NCBI RefSeq assembly: GCF_016862635.1
Contig: NZ_BONI01000033.1
Location: 1-64,000 of the forward strand
Source: Catellatospora coxensis
Lineage (GTDB): Bacteria; Actinomycetota; Actinomycetes; Mycobacteriales; Micromonosporaceae
Length of the DNA stretch: 64,000 nt
Direction of reading: 5' to 3'
Under the pieces are notes generated by a model. The model was given only the letters and a program-made list of their open reading frames with translations, made no database searches and was not told the DNA's origin. Both the position numbers and the translations under genes were made by a program. Below, piece by piece: positions 44,707-54,547 of the stretch (the stretch's first letter is position 1; each line of letters begins with the position of its first letter).

Positions 44707-45794
44707 GCCCGCGCGTGCGGGCCTGGCTGGGCTTCGGGCTCGGGGCGGTGGTGCTGTTCGCGGCCGCCCCCGCGCTGCTGACCGACTTCCGGCTCAGCCT
44801 GCTGGCCAAGTACCTGTGCTTCGCGATCGTCGCCGTCGGCATCGGCCTGGCCTGGGGCCGCGGCGGCCTGCTCACCCTCGGCCAGGGCGTCTTCTTCGGC
44901 CTGGGCGGCTACGCGATGGCCATGCATCTCAAGCTCGCCGACGCGGGCGAGGGCGACATGCCCGACTTCATGCAGCTGTACGGGCAGCTCGACGAGCTCC
45001 CCGCGTGGTGGGCCCCGTTCGCGAACCCGGTGTTCGCGCTGGCCGCCACGGTGCTGCTGCCGATGCTGGTCGCGTTCGGGCTCGGCTCGCTGGTGTTCCG
45101 GCGGCGCGTGCGCGGCGCCTACTTCGCGATCCTCAGCCAGGCCCTGGCCGCCGCCATGGTGATCCTGCTGATCGGACAGCAGGGCACCACCGGCGGCACC
45201 AACGGCCTCACCGACATCGAGGGCTTCTTCGGCTACGACCTCGACGACCCGGTCAACCAGCGCATGGTCTACTTCATCATCGCCGGGGTGCTGCTGGCCC
45301 TGCTCGCGCTGACCCGGCAGCTCATGCACTCCCGCTACGGCGAGCTGCTCGTCGCGGTGCGCGACTCCGAGGAGCGGGTGCGTTTCCTCGGCTACAACCC
45401 CGCCAACGTCAAGCTCGTCGCGTACGTCGTGGCCGCCGGCATGGCGGGCCTGGCCGGGGCGCTGTTCGTGCCCGCGGTCGGCATCATCTCCCCCGCCCTC
45501 ATCGGCATCGTGCCGTCGATCGAGTTCGTGATCGGCGTCGCCGTCGGCGGCCGGGCGGCGCTGCTCGGCCCGGTGCTCGGCGCGGTCGCCGTGGCCTGGG
45601 CGAAGACGGCCCTGTCGGAGCGCTTCCCGGGCACCTGGACCTACCTGCAGGGCGCGATGTTCGTGCTGGTGGTGGCGTTCCTGCCGGGTGGCCTGGCCTC
45701 GCTGTGGGGCCTGGTCAAGCGCCGCCGGGAGGCCGCGGTGCCACCCGCGCCACCGGCGGAGCAGCCGGTGCTGGTGAAGGAGGCGGCGGCGTGA
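44703..45794 (+). CDS. urtC: Urea ABC transporter permease UrtC
   Basis: A 363-residue LivM/UrtC-type permease with about nine helices. LTLGQGVFFGLGGYAMAMHL and QGTTGGTNGLTDIEGFFGY are class landmarks, and AVRDSEERVRFLGYNPANVK is the coupling loop for the ATPases. GTG 44703 overlaps the urtB stop (GTGA). Partner of UrtB. Confidence 0.94.
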   Translation: MSPRVRAWLGFGLGAVVLFAAAPALLTDFRLSLLAKYLCFAIVAVGIGLAWGRGGLLTLGQGVFFGLGGYAMAMHLKLADAGEGDMPDFMQLYGQLDELPAWWAPFANPVFALAATVLLPMLVAFGLGSLVFRRRVRGAYFAILSQALAAAMVILLIGQQGTTGGTNGLTDIEGFFGYDLDDPVNQRMVYFIIAGVLLALLALTRQLMHSRYGELLVAVRDSEERVRFLGYNPANVKLVAYVVAAGMAGLAGALFVPAVGIISPALIGIVPSIEFVIGVAVGGRAALLGPVLGAVAVAWAKTALSERFPGTWTYLQGAMFVLVVAFLPGGLASLWGLVKRRREAAVPPAPPAEQPVLVKEAAA

Positions 45795-45825
45795 ACCACA
45801 TCGGTGCGGCAGGAAGGGGCAGGGC

Positions 45826-46596
45826 ATGAGCGAGACAGCGGGCGGCCTGCGCATCCGCGGGCTGCGGGTGGCGTTCGACGGGTTCGTCGCGGTCGACGGC
45901 GTCGACCTGGACGTGGCCCCGGGCGACATCCGGTTCCTCATCGGGCCGAACGGCGCGGGCAAGACGACCCTGGTCGACGCGGTGACGGGGCTGGTCAAGG
46001 CGACCGGCTCGGCCCTGTTCGGCGAGCAGGAGCTGCTCGGGCGGGAGGTGCACCGCATCGCCCGGCTGGGCGTGGGCCGCACGTTCCAGACCGCGGCCCT
46101 GTTCGAGGAGCTGACGGTGCTGCAGAACCTCGACATCGCGGCGGGCGCGGGCCGCAGCCCGTGGGCGATGCTGCGCCGGCGCGGGGCGGTGCCCGACGAC
46201 GTGGCGTACACGCTGGAGACGATCGGGCTGGCAGACCGGCGCGACGCGCTCGCCGGCACCCTGGCGCACGGGCAGAAGCAGTGGCTGGAGATCGGCATGC
46301 TGCTGGTGCAGAACGCCCGGCTGCTGCTGCTCGACGAGCCCGTCGCCGGGATGAGCCACGAGGAGCGGGAGGCCACCGGCGAGCTGCTCGGCAAGGTCGC
46401 CGGCGAGCGCACCGTCGTGGTGATCGAGCACGACATGGACTTCCTGCGCCGCTTCGCCCGCACCGTCACCGTGCTGCACGCGGGCAAGGTGCTCAGCGAG
46501 GGCACCGTCGCGCAGGTGCAGGCCGACCCGAAGGTGCAGGAGGTCTACCTCGGACACGCCTCGGACGAGCCGGTGGCGCAGGGAGCGGAGGCGTGA
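45826..46596 (+). CDS. urtD: Urea ABC transporter ATP-binding protein UrtD
   Basis: A 256-residue LivG-like ATPase with Walker [14 protein letters not shown]-loop [16 protein letters not shown], Walker [18 protein letters not shown] (the family form) and switch [12 protein letters not shown]. The usual LSGG signature is replaced by [15 protein letters not shown], as in other UrtD proteins. Its TGA overlaps the urtE ATG. Confidence 0.94.
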   Translation: MSETAGGLRIRGLRVAFDGFVAVDGVDLDVAPGDIRFLIGPNGAGKTTLVDAVTGLVKATGSALFGEQELLGREVHRIARLGVGRTFQTAALFEELTVLQNLDIAAGAGRSPWAMLRRRGAVPDDVAYTLETIGLADRRDALAGTLAHGQKQWLEIGMLLVQNARLLLLDEPVAGMSHEEREATGELLGKVAGERTVVVIEHDMDFLRRFARTVTVLHAGKVLSEGTVAQVQADPKVQEVYLGHASDEPVAQGAEA

Positions 46597-47288
46597 TGCT
46601 GCGGATCGAGGGCGTGTTCGCCGGGTACGGGCGCAGCACCGTGCTGCACGGCGTCGACGTGACCGTCGACGACGGCACGGTGACCGCCGTGCTCGGGCAC
46701 AACGGGGCGGGCAAGAGCACGCTGCTGCGGGCCGCGATCGGCCTGCTCCGGCCGAAGCAGGGCATGGTGCTGTTCGGCGGCGAGGACGTCACGAAGTTGC
46801 CACCGCACGTGCGGGTCGCGCGCGGCATGGCGTACGTGCCGCAGGGCCAGCAGTGCTTCCCGCACCTGACCACGGCCGAGAACCTGCAGCTGGTCGCCGA
46901 CGGGCGGCGCGGCGGCAGGCAGGCCATGGCGTCGGCGCTGGACCTGTTCCCGGCCCTGCACGGGCTGCTGCGCCGCCGGGCCGGGCTGCTGTCCGGCGGG
47001 CAGCGCCAGCAGCTCGCCATCGCCCGCGCCCTGATCACCCGGCCGAAGCTGCTGCTGCTCGACGAGCCGACCGAGGGCATCCAGCCCAACGTCGTCGCCG
47101 AGATCGAGCAGGCGGTGCTGTCCCTGGCCGGGGTGGACGGGCTGTCGGTGCTGCTGGTCGAGCAGCATCTGGGCTTCGCGCTGCGCGCGGCGCACCGCTA
47201 CCACGTGCTCGAATCCGGCAGAGTGACGTCATCCGGCGCGGGCGGCACCGGCGCCGAACCCGCCGTACGCGCTGCCCTCACCGTGTAG
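46596..47288 (+). CDS. urtE: Urea ABC transporter ATP-binding protein UrtE
   Basis: A 230-residue LivF-like ATPase with Walker [13 protein letters not shown], the UrtE-typical [18 protein letters not shown], signature [16 protein letters not shown] and Walker [20 protein letters not shown] 46596 overlaps the urtD stop (TGATG). The urease genes follow after 11 bp, so import and hydrolysis are encoded together. Confidence 0.94.
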   Translation: MLRIEGVFAGYGRSTVLHGVDVTVDDGTVTAVLGHNGAGKSTLLRAAIGLLRPKQGMVLFGGEDVTKLPPHVRVARGMAYVPQGQQCFPHLTTAENLQLVADGRRGGRQAMASALDLFPALHGLLRRRAGLLSGGQRQQLAIARALITRPKLLLLDEPTEGIQPNVVAEIEQAVLSLAGVDGLSVLLVEQHLGFALRAAHRYHVLESGRVTSSGAGGTGAEPAVRAALTV

Positions 47289-47299
47289 AAGGACGGTTC

Positions 47300-47602
47300 A
47301 TGTTCCTCACCCAGCATGAGCAGGAACGGCTGCTCATCCACGTGGCGGCCGACGTCGCCGAGCGGCGCCGTGCCCGCGGCCTGCTGCTCAACCACCCCGA
47401 GTCGGTCGCGATCATCACCCGTTTCCTGCTGGAGGGCGCCCGCGACGGGCGCACCGTCGTGGACCTGATGGACGCGGGGGCCCAGGTGCTCACCCGCGCG
47501 GACGTCCTGCCCGGCGTCCCCGAGATGCTGAAGGAGGTGCAGGTGGAGGCCACGTTCCCGGACGGCACCAAGCTGGTGACCGTGCACCACCCGATCCGGT
47601 GA
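47300..47602 (+). CDS. ureA: Urease subunit gamma
   Basis: A 100-residue small urease subunit. [20 protein letters not shown] opens the protein as expected, with [20 protein letters not shown] and the final [17 protein letters not shown] diagnostic. It packs around the catalytic alpha subunit. ATG 47300 has AGAAGGACGG upstream. It overlaps ureB by 4 bp (GTGA). Confidence 0.97.
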   Translation: MFLTQHEQERLLIHVAADVAERRRARGLLLNHPESVAIITRFLLEGARDGRTVVDLMDAGAQVLTRADVLPGVPEMLKEVQVEATFPDGTKLVTVHHPIR

Positions 47603-47904
47603 TCCCCGGCGAGATCCTCTTCGGAGAGGGCCCCGTGGAGATCAACATCGACCGGCCGATCACCACGCTGACCGTGGTCAACACCGCAGACCGGCCGGTG
47701 CAGGTCGGCTCCCACTACCACTTCGCCGAGGCCAACCCAGGCCTGTCCTTCGACCGCACCGCCGCCTGGGGACAACGGCTCGCCGTACCCGCGGGCACCG
47801 CCGTGCGGTTCGAGCCCGGCGTGACCCGCGAGGTCGACCTGGTCCCGCTGGGCGGCGCACGCATCGTCCCCGGCCTACGCGGCGAATGCGGAGGCCACCT
47901 GTGA
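47599..47904 (+). CDS. ureB: Urease subunit beta
   Basis: A 101-residue urease beta subunit, with [15 protein letters not shown] at the start, [20 protein letters not shown] (central signature) and a basic end. GTG 47599 overlaps the ureA stop. Between it and ureC lie 160 bp carrying a palindromic element, unusual for a urease operon, where these genes are generally a few bases apart. Confidence 0.96.
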   Translation: MIPGEILFGEGPVEINIDRPITTLTVVNTADRPVQVGSHYHFAEANPGLSFDRTAAWGQRLAVPAGTAVRFEPGVTREVDLVPLGGARIVPGLRGECGGHL

Positions 47905-47940
47905 CCCGCACTCCCCCTCGGCACCGCCCCCTCCCGCCCG

Positions 47941-48009
47941 CCATCGACGTTGGCCTATCCCGACGAAAAATGAGCCGTGGAATTCGACGCAATAGGCCAA
48001 CGTCGATGG
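47941..48009. repeat. Inverted repeat between ureB and ureC
   Basis: Perfect 18-bp arms CCATCGACGTTGGCCTAT (47941-47958) and its complement (47992-48009) enclose a 33-bp loop. It interrupts the urease structural genes without any mark of promoter or start. It may lower ureC expression or be a mobile repeat that landed in the spacer. Confidence 0.8.
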
Positions 48010-48064
48010 AAAGCGCCCGCGTCGCACCCGCCCGTCCCGCCACCCGCCAGTCAGGGGAGAGTCT

Positions 48065-49771
48065 GTGACGATCCTGGTCAGCCGCGAGCGGTACGCGGCG
48101 CTGTACGGCCCCACCACCGGTGACCGTATCCGGCTCGCCGACACGAACCTGCTCATCGAGGTCGAGGAGGACCGCTGCGCGGGCGGCGACGAGGCCGTCT
48201 TCGGCGGCGGCAAGGTGATCCGCGAGTCGATGGGCCAGTCGCGGGCCACCCGGGCGCAGGGCGCGCTGGACACCGTCATCACCGGGGCGGTGATCCTGGA
48301 CCACTGGGGCATCGTCAAGGCCGACATCGGCATCCGCGACGGCCGGATCGTCGCGATCGGACGCGCCGGCAATCCCGACACCATGCCCGGCGTACACCCT
48401 GATCTGGTCATCGGCCCGGCGACCGAGGTCGTCGCGGGCAACGGCAAGATCGTGACCGCCGGGGCCGTGGACACGCACGTGCACTTCATCTGCCCGCAGC
48501 TCGTGCACGAGGCCCTGGCGGGCGGGGTGACGACGCTGGTCGGCGGCGGCACCGGCCCGGCCGAGGGCACCAAGGCCACCACCGTCACCGCGAACGCCTG
48601 GCACCTGGCCCGCATGTTCGAGGCGCTGGACACGTTCCCGGTGAACGTGCTGCTGCTCGGCAAGGGCAACACGGTCTCCGAGGAGGCCATGTGGGAGCAG
48701 CTGCGGGCGGGGGCGGGCGGGTTCAAGCTGCACGAGGACTGGGGCACCACGCCCGCGGCGATCGACGCGTGCCTGCGGGTCGCGGACGCGTCCGGGGTGC
48801 AGGTGTCGATCCACACCGACACCCTGAACGAGGCCGGGTTCGTGCAGGACACCCTGGCCGCGATCAACGGGCGGGCGATCCACTCGTACCACACCGAGGG
48901 GGCCGGGGGCGGCCACGCGCCCGACATCATCACGGTGGCGAGCCTGCCCAACATCCTGCCGTCGTCGACGAACCCGACCCGGCCCTACACCCGAAACACC
49001 CTGGCCGAGCACCTGGACATGCTGATGGTGTGCCACCACCTGAACGCGGCCGTGCCGGAGGACCTGGCGTTCGCGGAGAGCCGCATCCGGCCGTCCACGA
49101 TGGCCGCCGAGGACCTGCTGCACGACCTCGGCGCGATCTCGATCATCGGGTCGGACTCGCAGGCGATGGGCCGCATCGGCGAGATCGTGCTGCGCACCTG
49201 GCAGACCGCGCACGTGATGAAGGACCGGGTCGGCTCGCTGGCCGGTGACTCGTCGGCCGACAACAACCGGGCCAAGCGGTACGTCGCGAAGTACACCATC
49301 TGCGCGGCCATGGCCAACGGCCTGGAGGAGCAGATCGGCTCCGTCGAGCCCGGCAAGCTCGCCGACCTCGTGGTCTGGGACCCGGCGTTCTTCGGGGTCC
49401 GGCCGCACCTGGTGATGAAGGGCGGCATGATCGCGTACGCGCAGATGGGCGACGCGAACGCGTCCATCCCCACCCCGCAGCCGATGCTGCCCCGCCCGAT
49501 GTTCGGCGCGTACGGCGTCGTGCCCGCGAAGACCTCACTCGCCTTCGTCGCCCCGGCGGCCCTGGAGGCGGGCCTGGAACTGGACGTCAAGCGGGCAATG
49601 GTGCCCGTCGCCGACGTGCGCTCGCGCGGCAAGGCCGACCTGCCCCACAACGGCGCGATGCCGCGCATCGAGGTCGACGCGGACACGTTCACCGTCCGCA
49701 TCGACGGCGAGGTCGTCGACCCCGACCCGCCCACGGTCCTGCCCATGGCCCAGCGGTACTTCCTCTTCTGA
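48065..49771 (+). CDS. ureC: Urease subunit alpha (catalytic)
   Basis: A 568-residue catalytic subunit that hydrolyses urea to ammonia and carbamate at a bi-nickel site. The metal-binding residues are present: His138 and His140 ([14 protein letters not shown]), carbamylated Lys221 ([10 protein letters not shown]), His250 (SIHTDTLNE) and His276 ([14 protein letters not shown]). The flap is MVCHHLN with catalytic His324. GTG 48065 has GGGGAGAG 5 bp upstream. It overlaps ureF (TGATG). Confidence 0.97.
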   Translation: MTILVSRERYAALYGPTTGDRIRLADTNLLIEVEEDRCAGGDEAVFGGGKVIRESMGQSRATRAQGALDTVITGAVILDHWGIVKADIGIRDGRIVAIGRAGNPDTMPGVHPDLVIGPATEVVAGNGKIVTAGAVDTHVHFICPQLVHEALAGGVTTLVGGGTGPAEGTKATTVTANAWHLARMFEALDTFPVNVLLLGKGNTVSEEAMWEQLRAGAGGFKLHEDWGTTPAAIDACLRVADASGVQVSIHTDTLNEAGFVQDTLAAINGRAIHSYHTEGAGGGHAPDIITVASLPNILPSSTNPTRPYTRNTLAEHLDMLMVCHHLNAAVPEDLAFAESRIRPSTMAAEDLLHDLGAISIIGSDSQAMGRIGEIVLRTWQTAHVMKDRVGSLAGDSSADNNRAKRYVAKYTICAAMANGLEEQIGSVEPGKLADLVVWDPAFFGVRPHLVMKGGMIAYAQMGDANASIPTPQPMLPRPMFGAYGVVPAKTSLAFVAPAALEAGLELDVKRAMVPVADVRSRGKADLPHNGAMPRIEVDADTFTVRIDGEVVDPDPPTVLPMAQRYFLF

Positions 49772-50478
49772 TGCACCGCACCGCGTACCTGTTGCTGGCC
49801 GACGGGCGGTTCCCGTCCGGCGGCCACGCCCACTCCAGCGGCCTCGAAGCGGCCGTCGCGGCCGGCCGGGTCACCGACCTGCCCGGTCTCGAAGCCTTCC
49901 TGCACGGCCGCCTCTCCTACGCCGCCCCCGTCACCGCCGCCTTCACCGCCGCCACCCACCTGTCCGCTGCGCGGATGGGAAGGGCACCTTGCAGTACACA
50001 TAGCGATGTGAAGGTGCCCTTCCTTTCCCTCGATCGGGAGTTGGAGGCGCGGACGGTGTCGCCGGCGCTGCGGCTGGCGTCGCGGCGGCAGGGCAGGGCG
50101 CTGCTGCGGGCGGGGCGGAACACCTGGCCCAGTGAGGTGTACGGGCACCTGCCGAAGCATGCGGACGGGCCGCACCAGCCGCTGGCGCTGGGCGTGACGG
50201 CGGCCGCGGCGGGACTGTCCACGGAGGAGGCCGCGCAGGTCGCGGCGTACGGGGTGCTCACCGGGCCGGCCAGTGCGGCGGTGCGGCTGCTCGGGCTGGA
50301 CCCGTACCAGGTGCAGAACCTGCTGGCCAGGATGGCCGGCGTATGCGACGAGATCGCGGCAGCCGCCGCGGCGGTCGCCCACAAGTCCCCGCAGGAGCTG
50401 CCGGCCCACGCGGCGCCGCTGGCCGACATCTCCGCCGAACTGCACGCCACCTGGGAGGTGCGTCTCTTTGCGAGCTGA
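49771..50478 (+). CDS. ureF: Urease accessory protein UreF, with an inserted palindromic repeat
   Basis: A 235-residue nickel-insertion accessory protein that regulates UreG GTPase action on apo-urease. [20 protein letters not shown] is the N-terminal signature; [17 protein letters not shown] and [16 protein letters not shown] follow. Between them a 46-bp palindrome (49978-50023) is translated in frame as part of [17 protein letters not shown] (residues 69-85), which has no counterpart in typical UreF. The reading frame stays open, so the protein may still work if the insert lies in a loop. Start overlaps ureC. Confidence 0.9.
   Translation: MHRTAYLLLADGRFPSGGHAHSSGLEAAVAAGRVTDLPGLEAFLHGRLSYAAPVTAAFTAATHLSAARMGRAPCSTHSDVKVPFLSLDRELEARTVSPALRLASRRQGRALLRAGRNTWPSEVYGHLPKHADGPHQPLALGVTAAAAGLSTEEAAQVAAYGVLTGPASAAVRLLGLDPYQVQNLLARMAGVCDEIAAAAAAVAHKSPQELPAHAAPLADISAELHATWEVRLFAS
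49978..50023. repeat. 46-bp palindromic element, copy 2, inside ureF
   Basis: Arms GGAAGGGCACCTT (49978-49990) and AAGGTGCCCTTCC (50011-50023) are identical to those of the copy at 3126-3171. When that copy is reversed, the right 22 bases and the left 13 match exactly and only the centre differs. Both are 46 bp. Here it is part of a coding sequence. Confidence 0.85.
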
Positions 50479-51205
50479 CCACGCCTACGACCACGACGAA
50501 ACGGTGCCCCACACCCACCCGGAGCCGGGCGTCGACCCGCACCCGCCGCTGCCGCGACTGGACCGGGCGGTGCGCATCGGCATCGGCGGGCCGGTCGGGT
50601 CCGGTAAGACCGCGCTCGTCGCCGCCCTGTGCCGGGCGCTGGCCGGCGAGCTGCGGCTGGCGGTGGTGACCAACGACATCTACACCACCGAGGACGCCGA
50701 CTTCCTCAAGCGGGCCGGGGTGCTCGACCCGTCCCGCATCCGCGCGGTCGAGACCGGATGCTGCCCGCACACCGCGATCCGCGACGACATCTCCGCCAAC
50801 CTCGACGCCGTCGAGGAGCTGGAAGAAGCGCTCGGACCACTGGACCTGGTGCTGGTCGAGAGCGGCGGCGACAACCTCACCGCCACGTTCAGCAAGGGCC
50901 TGGTCGATCAGCAGATCTTCGTCGTCGACGTGGCGGGCGGGGACAAGGTGCCGCGCAAGGGCGGGCCCGGCGTCACCACCGCGGACCTGCTCGTCATCAA
51001 CAAGACCGACCTCGCCCCGCTGGTCGGCGCGGACCTGTCCGTGATGGACCGCGACGCCCGCGCCCGCCGCGGCACGCTGCCGACGATCTTCCAGTCCATC
51101 GCGCAGGACCCGCACGCGAGCCAGGTCGCCGACTGGGTACGCCACGTCGTCGCCCACGCCGTGGGCGTCCACGGCCACGACCACGTCCACGCCGGGGCGC
51201 ACTGA
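50468..51205 (+). CDS. ureG: Urease accessory GTPase UreG
   Basis: A 245-residue SIMIBI-class GTPase that drives nickel delivery to urease. P-loop [27 protein letters not shown], the metal-binding CPH of [29 protein letters not shown] and the NKTD base motif are present. The first 40 residues are His/Asp-rich and the tail ends [11 protein letters not shown], both able to bind nickel. TTG 50468 has GGAGG 10 bp upstream and overlaps ureF by 11 bp; GTG 50504 is an alternative. No ureE lies in the operon. Confidence 0.93.
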   Translation: MRADHAYDHDETVPHTHPEPGVDPHPPLPRLDRAVRIGIGGPVGSGKTALVAALCRALAGELRLAVVTNDIYTTEDADFLKRAGVLDPSRIRAVETGCCPHTAIRDDISANLDAVEELEEALGPLDLVLVESGGDNLTATFSKGLVDQQIFVVDVAGGDKVPRKGGPGVTTADLLVINKTDLAPLVGADLSVMDRDARARRGTLPTIFQSIAQDPHASQVADWVRHVVAHAVGVHGHDHVHAGAH

Positions 51206-51921
51206 TGCGGGCGCTGGCCAGGATCGTCGCCGAGGCCGACGGCCGCGGCGGCACCCGGCTGGCGCGCCTGCGCGGCGAGCCGCCCCTGCAACTGCGGCAC
51301 ACCCCGGACGGCTCGGCGGCGGCGACGGTGCACCTGATCGGCAGCGCCGCCGGGCCGCTCGGCGGCGACGACCTGCGCATCGAGATCGAGGTCGGCGAGG
51401 GCGCGTCGCTGTGCGTACGCTCCGTCGCCGCCTCGATCGCCCTGCCCGGCCGGGACGGTGCGCCGTCCCGCACGACCGTCGTCGCGACCGTCGCGGCGGG
51501 TGGCGAGCTGCGCTGGCTGCCGGAGCAGCTGGTCGCCGCCGCGGGCTGCCGCCACCAGGCGACATCCACCGTGGAGCTGGCGGGCGGGGGCCGGCTGGTG
51601 TGGCGGGAGGAGCTGATCTGCGGGCGGCACGACGAACAGCCCGGTGACGCCGTGGTCAGCACGTCGGTCGACTACGACGGCGCTCCCCTGCTGCGCCAGT
51701 CGCTGACGATCGGGCCGGGCACGCCCGGCTGGGACGGCCCGGCCGTGCTCGGCGGGGCACGGGCGACCGGCTCGCTGCTGCTCGTCGACCCCGCCGCCGC
51801 GCCCGCGCCGCCCGCCATGCTGGGCGCCACCGCGGTACGGATGCCGCTGACCGGCCCCGCGACGCTGGTCAGCGCCACCGCACCGGACGCGCACACGCTG
51901 CGCGGTTTCCTCGGCGCGTGA
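51205..51921 (+). CDS. ureD: Urease accessory protein UreD (UreH)
   Basis: A 238-residue scaffold protein that with UreF and UreG forms the pre-activation complex on apo-urease. LIGSAAGPLGGDDLRIEIEV is the typical UreD segment, followed by SLCVRSVAASIALPG and ELRWLPEQLVAAAGCRH. It is shorter than many UreD proteins (about 270), chiefly at the ends, which is common in actinomycetes. ATG 51205 overlaps the ureG stop (TGATG). Last gene of the urea operon. Confidence 0.92.
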   Translation: MRALARIVAEADGRGGTRLARLRGEPPLQLRHTPDGSAAATVHLIGSAAGPLGGDDLRIEIEVGEGASLCVRSVAASIALPGRDGAPSRTTVVATVAAGGELRWLPEQLVAAAGCRHQATSTVELAGGGRLVWREELICGRHDEQPGDAVVSTSVDYDGAPLLRQSLTIGPGTPGWDGPAVLGGARATGSLLLVDPAAAPAPPAMLGATAVRMPLTGPATLVSATAPDAHTLRGFLGA

Positions 51922-51929
51922 CGCCGAGC

Positions 51930-51943
51930 GGAGAGCGCTCTCC
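51930..51943. promoter_or_regulatory. 14-bp perfect palindrome upstream of the sigma-like gene
   Basis: GGAGAGCGCTCTCC, 47 bp before the GTG at 51990, resembles LacI-family operators such as GGGAGCGCTCCC. A small hairpin GATGACG/CGTCATC follows at 51952-51969. It may control the 51990 gene or mark the end of the urease operon. Confidence 0.4.
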
Positions 51944-51989
51944 ATCCGGGGGATGACGCGCCCGTCATCGAGCGTGTTCACTGACGGAC

Positions 51990-53189
51990 GTGCGCGACTG
52001 GGAGGCCGACTACACCGACTTCGTCACCGTCTACGCCGGACGGCTACGGCGGCTGGCGTACGGCCGCTGCGGCGACTGGGCCACCGCCGACCGGCTGACC
52101 CGGCAGGTCCTGCTGGACGTCTACCTGCGCGGGAGCAGCCCCGACCGGGAGCCCCCGGAGATCCACGCCGAGCAGGCGCTGCTCCGGCTGCTGCGCCGTC
52201 ACGTCACCGAGACGGAGACAGGCCCCGACCTGCTGGCACCGCCGACCCCGTTCACGTCCGACGAGCTGATCGCGGTCGGCCGGGCCCGGCTACGGGTGCG
52301 ACGTGCCGTCACCGCGGTGGTTACCGTGTTCGGACTGATCGCGGCAGGTGCGGCGCTGATCATGCTGCGGCCTGTCCCGGGCGGGGCGCCGCTGCCCGAG
52401 GCCGAGGACTGCATGGCCGGGCTGCCGTCGCCGCCGTCGGGCACCGCCACGCCGTCGGGGCGGCCGGCGAGCGAGGCCGGCGAGGGCGGCATGGACCGGC
52501 TGACGGCGCTGACCGGCGACCTGCCCCTGCGCACCAGATCGATCCTGCCCGAGCAGGTGCGCCGCGAGCGGCTCGGCTGCGAGGTCGCGGCGTACTTCCT
52601 TACCAAGGTGAACCCGGGCGGGCTGGAGCGGGTCGACCTGGGGCTCGACGACCGCGGGGACGACCGGCCGCTGGCGGCGCTGCTCGACCCGGCGATCGGT
52701 CCGGCGGCGCTGACGGTCGCGGTGCGGATCACCACCGCCAGCGGGCAGGGCACCGTGACGATCTCGGTGGCCCCGACGACGGCCCGCCCGGACGAACGGC
52801 ACTGCGCCCGGCTCACCATCTGCCGCCTGTCGACGGTGACCGAGGAGGGCCTGGTCGTCGAGCAGTACGGCGTGCACGAGACGCCGGAGGCGGTGAAAGC
52901 CGGACACCGGCTGGGCGCCGATGCGGACTGGTGGTCGGTGGCGGTCTACACGGGCCACAGCATGGTCCTGGTGACGATCACGAACACGCCCGACGTGCGC
53001 GCGGCGCTGCCGGCCAGCGCCCAGTACACACCGCTCGGCGAGCAGGTCACCACGCTGGCCGCCGACCCCCGGCTCGCGGTGTTCGACCCGCCCGCCGCCG
53101 CGACACCGTCCGCGGCCGGACCGGCCGTTCACGCCAGCGGCAGGACCCGGGCGATCCGGATCGACTTGCCGCCGCCCGCCGCCGGGTAG
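51990..53189 (+). CDS. Sigma-region-2-like N-terminus fused to a TM and extracytoplasmic domain
   Basis: A 399-residue protein. The first 75 residues (DFVTVYAGRLRRLAYGRCGD, then WATADRLTRQVLLDVYLRG) resemble ECF sigma region 2, but no region 4 follows. One helix (about 105-127, VTAVVTVFGLIAAGAALIML) leads to a 270-residue outside domain with several cysteines. It could be a membrane-tethered regulator that has lost sigma activity. GTG 51990 is used. The 3' end overlaps the convergent gene by 61 bp. Confidence 0.6.
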   Translation: MRDWEADYTDFVTVYAGRLRRLAYGRCGDWATADRLTRQVLLDVYLRGSSPDREPPEIHAEQALLRLLRRHVTETETGPDLLAPPTPFTSDELIAVGRARLRVRRAVTAVVTVFGLIAAGAALIMLRPVPGGAPLPEAEDCMAGLPSPPSGTATPSGRPASEAGEGGMDRLTALTGDLPLRTRSILPEQVRRERLGCEVAAYFLTKVNPGGLERVDLGLDDRGDDRPLAALLDPAIGPAALTVAVRITTASGQGTVTISVAPTTARPDERHCARLTICRLSTVTEEGLVVEQYGVHETPEAVKAGHRLGADADWWSVAVYTGHSMVLVTITNTPDVRAALPASAQYTPLGEQVTTLAADPRLAVFDPPAAATPSAAGPAVHASGRTRAIRIDLPPPAAG

Positions 53190-54547
53190 GCCGCGCTGCC
53201 GTCCGAGTATGCCTTGAACGCCTGGTAGTCGTGGTCCCGGACGTTGGCGGTGAACTTCGCGCCGACCGTCTTGCCGGTGGCGGCGTCGTACACCTGCGCG
53301 GCGATCGCCGAGCCCGACGCCCAGGCGAGCAGCATCCGGCCGGTTCCGTAGCTCACCAGGTGCGGGTGGCTCGATCGGGCCGCGGTCTTGATCGTGAGGT
53401 TCGACTTGCCGGTGGTGAAGCGCTCCAGCCGTACGCCGCCGCCCTGGCTCCACGCCGTCCAGTAACCGCGGCTCGGCGCGAGCACCAGGTCACCGCCGAA
53501 CAGGCTGCCGTCGCAGGTTCCCGCCGCCACGGTCCGGTACGGGTCCGGCTGCGCGATGCGGCACGCGTTGTCGGTCGCGCACACCATCGCGTAATGGCTG
53601 GTCCGCGGATCCCACACGATGCGCGTCGTCCAGCTGTGGCTGCACCCGACCTCGAAACTGTCGCGGTGCCCGGACACCAGTCTGCCGTTCGCGTCGACGA
53701 CCTGCATGCGGTCGCCCTCGTGGATGTCGACGCAGGAGCCGTTGCGCACGGTGATGGCGACGCCGAAGTACGCCGCGTAGTTCTTGCCGTCGGTGGCGAG
53801 CCGGCCGTGGTGCTGGTACCACCAGACGAAGCGCGCGCCGTCGTCGTAGCCGGTGCGGCCGCCGCCGAGGTTGGTGACCTGGCGTTCCCACACCTGGCGG
53901 CCGGTGTCGTCGAACCGGACCATGTACATGGTCTTGCACGGGCTCGACGAGCCGCCGCAGAGCTTGCCGCCGCCGCAGTCGCCCTTGCGGGTCAGCAGCA
54001 CGACCCCGCCGGTGCGGTCGGCGTGCACGTCCTGCAGGTCGATGCCGACGAAGCTGGTGGGGGTGCCGATGAGCTTGTCGTCGCAGTCGAGCCGGCCGAG
54101 GTGAACCCGCCCGTTGGTGCCGAGCCAGGCCAGCCAGGAGCCGCCTGCGGGCCGCTCCGCGATCGCCATGGGCAGCGGCTCGGTGTCGCCCTCGCGGCCG
54201 TACCCGGTGACGGCGGCGCTCAGCTTGACCTCGGTGACCTTCACGACCGGCTTCGGCCCGGCGACCCGGGCGCAGGGCCCGACCGGCTGCGCCGACGGCG
54301 ACGCGGCGGGGCTCGTAGTCGCCGACGCCGACGCCGACGGGTCCGGGGTGGCCGGACCCTGGGCCTGCGCGGGGGCCGCGGGGTCGGACCCGAACCAGGA
54401 ACCCGGGCCGCCCGCGGCGGCGGTGAGGGCGGCCGTGGCCAGCACGGCGACCGCGGACAGTCCGGCGGCGACCAGCAGCAGCCGCCGCTTCGACGCGCGG
54501 CCCCGGTGCCGACCGGCGCTGGATGACGGGGTGTCGCCGATGCTCAT
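53129..54547 (-). CDS. Secreted or membrane-anchored propeller-like protein
   Basis: A 472-residue protein with a cytoplasmic Arg/Lys start, one helix (about 22-44), a Pro/Ala/Ser linker (50-85) and a Cys-rich extracellular domain with repeated short strands (SWLAWLGTNGRVHLGRLDC, GRLVSGHRDSFEVGCSHSW). The repeats suggest a beta-propeller but no enzyme motif is seen. Paired cysteines imply disulfides outside the cell. ATG 54547 follows GAGGA. It overlaps the convergent 51990 gene end. Confidence 0.65.
   Translation of the reverse strand: MSIGDTPSSSAGRHRGRASKRRLLLVAAGLSAVAVLATAALTAAAGGPGSWFGSDPAAPAQAQGPATPDPSASASATTSPAASPSAQPVGPCARVAGPKPVVKVTEVKLSAAVTGYGREGDTEPLPMAIAERPAGGSWLAWLGTNGRVHLGRLDCDDKLIGTPTSFVGIDLQDVHADRTGGVVLLTRKGDCGGGKLCGGSSSPCKTMYMVRFDDTGRQVWERQVTNLGGGRTGYDDGARFVWWYQHHGRLATDGKNYAAYFGVAITVRNGSCVDIHEGDRMQVVDANGRLVSGHRDSFEVGCSHSWTTRIVWDPRTSHYAMVCATDNACRIAQPDPYRTVAAGTCDGSLFGGDLVLAPSRGYWTAWSQGGGVRLERFTTGKSNLTIKTAARSSHPHLVSYGTGRMLLAWASGSAIAAQVYDAATGKTVGAKFTANVRDHDYQAFKAYSDGSAAYPAAGGGKSIRIARVLPLA

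Noticed and set aside
43959-46505. Long minus-strand open frame opposite urtB to urtD
   Set aside because: Shadow of three clear transporter genes; its translation is Arg/Ser/Pro-rich and matches nothing.
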